A DNA stretch of 64,000 bases, from the NCBI GenBank assembly GCA_907165275.2, contig OU015669.1, positions 10,500,501 through 10,564,500 of the forward strand, given 5' to 3'. The position numbers and the translations under genes were made by a program. Source of the stretch: Zygaena filipendulae (lineage: Eukaryota; Arthropoda; Insecta; Lepidoptera; Zygaenidae). The number at the start of each line of letters is the position of its first letter. Position 1 is the stretch's first letter. The notes below the pieces were generated by a model. The model was not told where the DNA came from, searched no databases, and saw nothing but the letters and a program-made list of their open reading frames with translations. Below, piece after piece: positions 56,671 through 64,000 of the stretch.

Positions 56671-57321
56671 CTTAAAGCGTTTACCAGACTGTTGTAAACA
56701 AGCCCAAAACGGAAGTTTCCAACAGTTGTTTAACAGTGCGGACGGTTGTTTGCAACGAAATTTCTGTTTCTTTTCCACGATCTTGGATTGTGGGCGCGCG
56801 TTGGAAACTTGCTGCGATCTCACCGGCGGCCCGCTGTGTGGACGTTTGTTGCACGTAGTGATTATATGATCTTTGGTTTGTTGTAAACCACGCAAGCGCA
56901 GTTGAGTGGCGGCAGTCACGGGGAGTGCTCGCGCGTAGAGTAATTTATTTATTCGCGCGCGTACGTATGAAAATGACGCAAGAAAAAAATATTCTTATCG
57001 AGTTTACCGACCTCTATAGGGATCTGCCGTATCTCTGGGACCTCTCAATCCCAAAAAAAAATTGTGTGGGAATATTTTATTTTATATTTTCTCTTTTTTT
57101 CCCTCAATTGCACTCAAAAGAGCAAAAGCCACACCAACTGTTTGAATTTTTGAAAAGCAAGAAGCCATTGCAAAGATGTTTCCGATGCGAGGGACAAAAG
57201 CACACTGAAGTTGGAGCCTTGTTTACAACAAGTGTGGACGGAAACCAACGGCGGTTAAAACCAACTTCCCGCCAATGTGACTGCGAAGAGGCTTGTTTAC
57301 AACAGTCTAGTACACGCTTAA
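56671..57321. mobile_element. Inverted-repeat element with GACTGTTGTAAACAAGCC ends
   Basis: The left end CTTAAAGCGTTTACCAGACT then GTTGTAAACAAGCC is inverted at the right end (GGCTTGTTTACAACAGTCTA then GTACACGCTTAA). About 650 bp, with secondary internal copies of TTTACAACA-like words. No transposase. Confidence 0.55.
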
Positions 57322-57519
57322 AACTGTAAACTAAGGGCCTATGCACACCACGTCAAAAGTAAAAAAAAAGTTACAAAGTCCACAGGCTGCATCTGACTCG
57401 CATTCGTATCGCGTCTGTATCGCTACAAACGCGCGTCGACGGCGCGTTTAAAAAACGTGGTGCGCATAGGCCTTAAGACTAATAATGAACTTGCATCATG
57501 CGTTTTGCGCTGGCCAGAG

Positions 57520-57945
57520 TTGCGTTCCGTGGATTCGCACGGATTCCGTGACTTGGTGAAATTTTACTCTGATAGCTGTTGAGCGTAGTTTCACCCGTTC
57601 CGTAGCTCAGAGTGCAGCAACCAATTAAACATCTCCGAAGCAAGTTAATTTTCACTCTGACAGCTATGTGACGTAGAAGTGTCGTGTGTCACAAACCGAA
57701 TTTGTCGAAAAAGAAATCAATCGGAGTTCTTACAAACAAAGGGGAGGTGTCGATGTCGTAGTCACAAAAGTTTATAATTGGATGTGAAACAGTCTTATTA
57801 GCAATGTAAGTTGAGAAAACAAATAGCGCCTGAAATTTCGAATATTTTGAGGTTATAAAAACAACTCGATCGTTCCGTGGCTTGGATGAAACTCAAACGA
57901 ATTAATTTTTAACCGAACTACTTTAACCCAAACCCACGGAACGCA
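57520..57945 (+). repeat. MITE with GCGTTCCGTGG ends, left arm of a long inverted repeat
   Basis: 426 bp from TTGCGTTCCGTGGATTCGCA to AACCCACGGAACGCA. It has its own terminal inverted repeats and is an inverted copy of 58506-58935. Confidence 0.75.
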
Positions 57946-58505
57946 GTCAGTAAAATGCATGGTTTGAGCGGTAAACGCGCTAGACTACGTGATGCTTGCA
58001 CATGGTGCACATAATGCATGACTTGAAACACGCCCTAAAGATACCTTTTTTTTCAAAGGTTTTAATAAATTACGCGAGGCGAGTATTACAAAATTCGTTT
58101 TATGTAAGCTAAAAATAATTAATAATCAGACTTTGATCCCACGGTGTTTGATGCTGCTGCCTATTGGGCACTTGATTTTTTTTTGTAATTCGACTACCTA
58201 CTTGCGAAAATCTGTTATCGGCTTATTTGTTGATCAGTTGAATTTTCATTATATTGTTGTGCAGTTGATTTTCCGAATAAAATAAAATAAAATTCCTCAT
58301 AAAACGTCTGATAAAACCAATAGAAATGTTTGTTTGCTCTTGTTTAAATGGTTCTACAGATCGTGATTTCTGACAGTTAGTCACGAATACGCATGGAGAT
58401 AATAAAGTAAGATAGTAACCACAAACTACTTAGAGATACTATGATGTAACTTACTAAACTAAAGTTTAGGAAAAAGTAAATATACCTAACGAATACGTCA
58501 GGCCC

Positions 58506-58935
58506 GCGTTCCGTGGGTTTGAGTGTTCTAGTCATAGTGTGTCTAGTTGCAACCAAGTCACGGAACGATCGAGTTGTTTTTATAACCTCAAAATATTTGA
58601 AATTTCAGGCGCTCTTTGTTTTCTCAACTTACATTGCTAATAAGACTGTTTAAAATCCAATTATAAACTTTTTGTGACTACGACCGACACCTCCCCTTCA
58701 TTTTCGATGAATTCGGTTTTTGGCACAGACTTTGACACTTCTTAAACGTCACATAGCTGTCAGAGTGAAAATTAACTTGCTTCAGAGATGGTTGTTTGGT
58801 TGCTGCACCCTGAGCCACGCAACGGGTGAAACTACGCTCTGACAGCTGTCAGAGTAAAATTTCACCAAGCCATGGAACGGGTAGAGAGCGCGGTCGTTGC
58901 GTTCGAGTGCACTCGTGCGAATCCACGGAACGCAA
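58506..58935 (-). repeat. MITE with GCGTTCCGTGG ends, right arm of a long inverted repeat
   Basis: 430 bp. Long shared stretches with the left arm include the complements of CTCGATCGTTCCGTG, AGTTTATAATTGGAT-like and GAAAATTAACTTGCTTC-like segments. The arms are separated by about 560 bp. It ends about 425 bp before the EHD ATG. Confidence 0.75.
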
Positions 58936-59360
58936 CCCAGTTAAGTCTACTAACTTCAAACTTCAAAGTGATCTGTGGCCGTTACTAGATAGATTCATTT
59001 CAATCTTTTCAATATTTCAATTCATTTCATCAACATTAACATTAGGTAGGTACCTACCTATTCATTTCAAATCATTTCATTTGTGATTTGTCTAATGTCT
59101 TTCAACTTTAGTCGTGCAAGTTTCAATTGATCATTCAATTGATTTGTACAAGTACAACCCAACCCGGTGACTGCTTACTGGCTTGTTGCAACTTAGCAAG
59201 CAAGTTGCAAGCTCTTTAGTTGGGGGAGGATGATCACGTTGGTCTTGATAAGTTTAGTGAATTTAGATTTCATTGGAAAATTACTGTAGAGTTTCAAAGT
59301 GAGTGTAAACGATTAAGTGCTTATTTTTTTTTAAGTAGGAAAATAGTGTGACCAACCACA

Positions 59361-60585
59361 ATGTTCAGCTGGTTGAGACGGGAAGGCGAGAAGACGGAAA
59401 CTATCGACAATGTCGTTGAGGGTCTCAAAAAGATATACAAAACAAAACTATTGCCGTTGGAGTTGCATTATCAGTTCCACGACTTTCACTCACCGCAGCT
59501 AGAGGACCCGGACTTCGACGCGAAGCCCATGATCCTGCTGGTGGGCCAGTACTCGACCGGCAAGACCACTTTCATCAAATATTTGCTGGAGCGCGATTTT
59601 CCCGGCATCCGGATAGGGCCCGAACCGACCACAGATAGGTTTATAGCCGTCATGTTCGACGAGAAAGAGGGCGTGATTCCCGGTAACGCGCTGGTAGTCG
59701 ATCCCAAGAGGCAGTTTCGGCCGTTGAGTAAATTTGGCAACGCATTCCTGAACCGTTTCCAGTGCTCAACTGTAGCATCGCCTGTGCTGCGCGGTATTTC
59801 CATCGTAGACACGCCCGGCATCCTGTCCGGGGAGAAGCAGCGCGTCGACCGAGGATACGATTTCACTGGTGTGCTGGAGTGGTTCGCGGAACGCGTCGAC
59901 CGTATCATTCTGCTGTTCGACGCCCACAAACTGGACATATCCGATGAGTTCAGGCGCAGTATTGAAGCTTTGAGAGGTCACGATGACAAAATTAGGATTG
60001 TATTAAATAAAGCTGATATGATCGACCACCAACAGCTGATGCGGGTGTATGGAGCTCTCATGTGGTCGCTGGGCAAGGTACTGCAGACACCCGAGGTGGC
60101 GAGAGTGTATATAGGATCATTCTGGGACCAGCCCCTACGGTATGATGTCAATAGGAGGCTATTCGAAGATGAGGAACAAGACTTGTTTAAAGATATGCAG
60201 TCGTTACCACGAAATGCTGCATTAAGGAAATTAAATGACTTAATCAAAAGGGCACGCCTCGCTAAAGTTCACGCATACATTGTCAGTGAACTGAGGAAAG
60301 AAATGCCCTCAATGTTTGGTAAGGATGGCAAGAAGAAAGACTTGATAAAAAATTTAGGTCAGGTGTATGACCGTATCCAGAGAGAGCAGCAGATTTCGCC
60401 AGGTGACTTTCCGGAGATAAAAAAGATGCAAGAGGCACTTGCTAACCATGACTTCACAAAGTTCCACCCGCTGAAGCCCAAGCTGCTGGAGGTGGTGGAC
60501 AACATGCTGGCCACTGACATATCCCGACTCATGTCCATGATCCCGCAGGAAGAAGTCAATGTTGTAGCTGAACCACTCATTAAAG
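59361..60585 (+). CDS. Past1: EHD/Past1 dynamin-like ATPase, first coding exon (gene continues right)
   Basis: 408 codons plus one base, up to donor AAAG|GTGAGT. MFSWLRREGE starts like other EHD proteins. The N-terminal helical part holds KLLPLELHYQFHDFHSPQLE. The P-loop is GQYSTGKTT (62-70), switch region GPEPTTDRF (86-94), DTPG (150-153), NKAD (216-219). The second helical region runs to the end (FWDQPLRYDV, ISPGDFPEIKKMQEAL). The C-terminal EH domain that binds NPF motifs is not in this window, so it lies beyond base 64000. EHD proteins bind ATP, oligomerise on endosomal membranes and drive recycling and scission. Nucleotide and membrane-binding motifs look intact. ORF continuation past 60585 is intron read-through. 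Confidence 0.95.
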
Positions 60586-60952
60586 GTGAGTCTACTCTTT
60601 CTTTACTACAGTATCATTTAATGATTAGTAGGAACTGGAAAAAAAATTCTCTAATAATTATTTTAATTTTTTCATAATGATCAAATTAAACATTACTGAG
60701 TCACACTGATATCCCACTATCTAGTATCTTCATGGTACACAGGTAGGTCCAACTATTGTCTGATTCTGTTACATTTCTTTTTGTTTAACTAGTTGACCTA
60801 TCAAAACTATCAAAAACCAAATGAGTGATACCAATGCATTTTTACTCTTTCTTATTTATTGTCTTTAATTCTTCTCCCACAGGCCACAACAAATTTACAT
60901 AATTCCATGTTGAGTAGGTTCCATTAATTTTAATCAAACAATGACCATAACA

Positions 60953-61968
60953 GGGTACTTGCATGAATTTTTTTTTCCGATCTATTTTAACAATATATGG
61001 CCTACTTAAACAAAGCAAGAAAGAGAAAAAAAATATATGCATAAATTAATTAAATAGAGTGTTTCAAAGTTCTTACTTTCGACCTTACCGCCGAAACGCG
61101 GAATGACGTCACTAGTTCAAAATTACGCCTTATTAATCTGTGATAGAAATGTCACTGTTGTATTGACAGGGTCATGTCACACTGACAGACAGATAACTTT
61201 AATATCCAAAAGCGAAATTAAGGTTGAACTGTGGCGAGTTACTTCCAAAAGTTCCAGTAAAGAATCGAAATGCATCTTACCGATGCATTTTAAAGAAAAA
61301 ACTTCAGAAAATGGAAAAATGCGTTGACTGTATGCACTTAGTTTCTTTTGCCTTCTCTGAAAGAGGTAAATGTTTCCTAAAAGGACTTTTGGCGGGATTT
61401 CTAGCAGAGTGGACGTCAGTTTTATTTCTTTGTTTGCAAATTAGTTTATCGTGATTAATATTATGTGAATATGGTGGATTTTGCATAATAGTGATCCGTT
61501 AGTGATGAACAGTGTGCGGAAACAGTGAAATAAGATGAAATAGGGCGTTCATCGGGAGGGTTGCGTTTTACTATACGACTTCCCACATAGCGTCCTATTA
61601 AAGTTCAACTGTGAAGATTTGCTGCCAAAAGTTCTGGTAAAGCATCGAAATGCATCTCATCAATGCATTTCGATGTAAATAACTTCAGAAGAAAAATACT
61701 AATGAATTGGCTATATGGACTAAGTTTCCTTCTACTAAACTTCACCTAAAAAAAAAATGTTTCCTAAAAAAATAAAAGTGACGTCATGTGTCAAGCTTGG
61801 CTGTGATTGGTGTTTCGTTGCAACGTTCCGTTTCACAAAATTAAAAGTTAAATATTTTGGAAACTTGAAATTTTTTTAGTAAATCTTTCACGATAACGCT
61901 TTTCTAACTAAGGCTCTATTTTTGAAATATTGACACAATTTATTCTAATAAATTTCATGCAAGTACCC
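60953..61968 (+). mobile_element. TIR DNA element (GGGTACTTGCATGAA ends), long copy
   Basis: 1016 bp in the first intron of the EHD gene. The termini GGGTACTTGCATGAA and TTCATGCAAGTACCC are perfect 15-bp inverted repeats. It contains two related inner blocks (about 61215-61290 and 61600-61690), each with CTTCCAAAAGTTCCAGTAAA-like and GAAATGCATCT words. No transposase ORF. Related copies lie at 46943-47619 and 44995-45365. Confidence 0.75.
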
Positions 61969-62317
61969 TATTGTCATATTATTATTAGAACGTGGTTCAT
62001 ATGTCTAGGTGTAGGTATACTTTCATGTTGTAAGTGCCATTTAGCACAATACATATATCGAAGACAACCCAGACAAGGCTGTATGTATGTGTTACATCCT
62101 TTGCCATGGCAATTGTTTTACGATGGCGTAAGACTGTCGCGCGCTATCAGCAGATATTGACCTGAATAAGCGTTTTTATCAGCGTGATATCAGCCATCTA
62201 CATGAAATAATATCTTTGCAGTTTGCTGTCGCCGCATACCTACTTAGGCAATAACTGTGTACCTATAATTATAATCAAAAATAACTATAGGCAGGAGGTA
62301 CTGTACTTTATTTACTA

Positions 62318-62505
62318 CTAGCCATTCCCCGCGGCTTCAACCGCGTTCATTTCGAGTTCGCGGGGATAGAAAGTACCCTATGTCCTTTTCTTTACCCCCA
62401 GACAACGTGTATGCATTTCAAGTTAATCTTTCAAGTTGATCGGTTCAGTAGCTAAGGTGTGAAAGCGTTACAAACAAACGAACTCATATCGCGTTTTTAA
62501 ATTAG
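62318..62505 (-). repeat. Helitron-like repeat in EHD intron
   Basis: CTAG at 62318, CCCCGCGGCTTCAACCGCG hairpin, GTACCCTATGTCC core, and GCGTTACAAACAAACGAACT end. A further short 3' end lies at about 62565. Confidence 0.65.
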
Positions 62506-62904
62506 TTAGGAATATTTTTTATTATTATAATTATTACTTTATTTTTTATTATTTATATAAATAGCTAGCTGTCACCCGCGGCTTCGACAGTCTACGTGTG
62601 ATATTTGGAAGTGCGCTGGGCGTCACTGCCGCCTTTATTTAATAATTCTATCAAACCCAACAACTAAATAGTTATCATAATATTATAGCATATAATCAAA
62701 ACTAAGATGTATTAAATAACGCTTTAGTAGGCAACTGCCGAATCTTCAATTTCATTTTGTAGTTTTTTTTGCACGTACAGAGATAGACAGATGAACAAAA
62801 AAACACTAATTATTGTTGTTTTGATATCTACGAGGGCGACATAATCGCATAGGCCATACTATATTATAGCCCTCTTATTAAAGGAAAAATTACAAAACAA
62901 AATT

Positions 62905-63235
62905 AAACCGACTCCAAAAAACACAAAAATACACGACACTAAAAAGCTAAAAATAACAAAATAGCAATTTAATATTTGAAGAGTTCCCTCGATTTCCGCA
63001 AGATCTCATGATCAGATTCTGACTTCGTGACAATGGGATCTATTTGGAAATATACCCTTCAACTTATTCAAGTGTTTATTGCTCAAACAAACAAACAAAA
63101 AAAAAGAATTTCCAAATAGGTCTAGTTGTCTTCGAGTAATCAGTGAACATACATAAAAAGTTAAAAACGCGTAAGTTACATAGCTGCACAGCCGAACATA
63201 ATAAAACCGCCTTTTTTGAAGTCTGTTAATAAAGA
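62905..63235 (-). repeat. Dispersed repeat with AACCGACTTCC-type ends
   Basis: Related to the duplicated block in the hAT element: CTAAAAAGCTAAAAATAACA, TTTGAAGAGTTCCCTCGATT, GTGACAATGGGATC, and TTTTTTGAAGTCTGTTAA at the end. Other fragments are at about 31517, 43832 and 54404. Confidence 0.55.
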
Positions 63236-63920
63236 TCATTCCCGAAGAGTCACGACCTCGTATGATTCTCGACTCAAAGCCATTCAACTTACCTATCTCT
63301 TTGATTAATTTACAAGTTTTGAACAGTCGAAAAGAGCCTCGCGCGGCTCCGAGCGGCCTACATTCACAATTAGTTGACTATACATTCTGCGATCGTGTGC
63401 ATTGTATTTCAATTAACGTCGCATGTACTGTACATGCACATAGTTAGTTACCCACCTAGTAGTGGCTTCCTAATATTTTGTGCGCCTTTCTAGCCGCCAC
63501 TTTCTCGACACGCGGAGGTCGACGCCATGCAAGTTGTACCTACTCGTACGAGTGACGTGAGCTAGCTGATAAGATCCCTATATCATACCTATATAGTTAT
63601 AATTATAAACACTTGAAGATATTATGGAGTGCGAGTAGGCAACGCCTGGGCTGTGCCTCAACGCTTATTGCTACTAAACGCCAAGTTGTCCCGTGACATA
63701 GGCATCTGAAATAGCTAAAAGTACTAAAAATAATGACAAAATACTGCGTCCGAATATTTAGGTTAGATGGTTATTTTCGAACAAAATTTTCAATGAATCG
63801 ATCTGTTGCAATATTCTGTTATCAGTCACCTGAATATCTAACTTTAAATAGTTAAATGCTCATGCTTGTTTAAAAACATCATGCATTATCTGTCAATGGT
63901 AAAATTTTCTAGAATGCAGA

Positions 63921-64000
63921 CAGAGGCGTCTTTACCTATGGTGCAGGGTGTGCGTTGCACACGGGCGCAGCGGTCCTAGGGGGCGCCAAGTGCCGCTCGC
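63921..64000 (+). mobile_element. Possible 5' end of another hAT-like element, cut by the window edge
   Basis: CAGAGGCGTCTTTACC, then a GC-rich stretch. CAGAGGCGTC is a common hAT terminal sequence; the other end and any target duplication are outside the window. Confidence 0.35.

Noticed and set aside
56545..57346. ORFs of 80-134 codons on both strands
   Set aside because: They cross the terminal repeats of an inverted-repeat element and resemble no protein.
59486..60580. Minus ORFs across the EHD exon
   Set aside because: Antisense shadows with no domain.
60586..60677. End of the EHD ORF after residue 408
   Set aside because: Intron read-through past AAAG|GTGAGT; EHD proteins continue with GAFDG and an EH domain.

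Overview
This is lepidopteran (moth or butterfly) nuclear DNA. The evidence is short GC-rich coding exons with GT-AG introns in AT-rich, TE-dense sequence, and many copies of Lepidoptera-type repeats: Helitron-like elements ending in a CCGCGG hairpin plus CTAG, a tRNA-derived SINE, LINE 3' ends and several MITE families. No bacterial gene, rRNA, CRISPR array or functional tRNA gene was seen.

Layout. 0-4 kb: the first two exons of a signal-anchor membrane protein (minus, running off the left edge), a small one-pass membrane-protein ORF (plus), and a two-exon gene for a secreted 7-cysteine peptide of unknown family (minus). 4.6-7.6 kb: a 2966-bp hAT-type element with a perfect 8-bp target duplication, inserted in a Helitron copy. 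7.6-20.2 kb: no supported protein gene; Helitron, SINE, LINE and MITE remnants, plus a possible non-coding first exon ending at 15007. 20.2-26.1 kb: a very young Ty3/gypsy LTR retrotransposon of CsRn1 type (minus) with two 927-bp LTRs and TACC target duplications. 26.6-41.4 kb: a six-exon class A GPCR resembling insect prostaglandin E receptors (plus, 410 aa). 45.8-48.7 kb: arfaptin (plus, five coding exons, CpG-rich). 51.9-52.7 kb: DPCD, a cilia-associated protein, with a perfect RFX X-box at its 5' end (plus). 53.9-54.8 kb: DPH3, a CSL zinc protein of diphthamide synthesis (minus, three exons). 57.5-58.9 kb: two ~430-bp MITE copies head-to-head, forming a long inverted repeat upstream of an EHD/Past1 dynamin-like ATPase (plus, from 59361, continuing past the right edge).

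The genes do not form one pathway. Arfaptin (Golgi/trans-Golgi membrane curvature) and EHD (endosomal membrane remodelling) are both trafficking proteins, while DPCD, DPH3 and the GPCR are unrelated. DPCD and DPH3 are convergent; DPH3 and EHD are divergent. Exon structures were built by hand from splice signals, reading phase and family resemblance. The least familiar items are the secreted Cys-rich peptide, the foldback-like satellite array at 49.1-50.5 kb, and the prostanoid-like receptor lacking the usual TM7 arginine.
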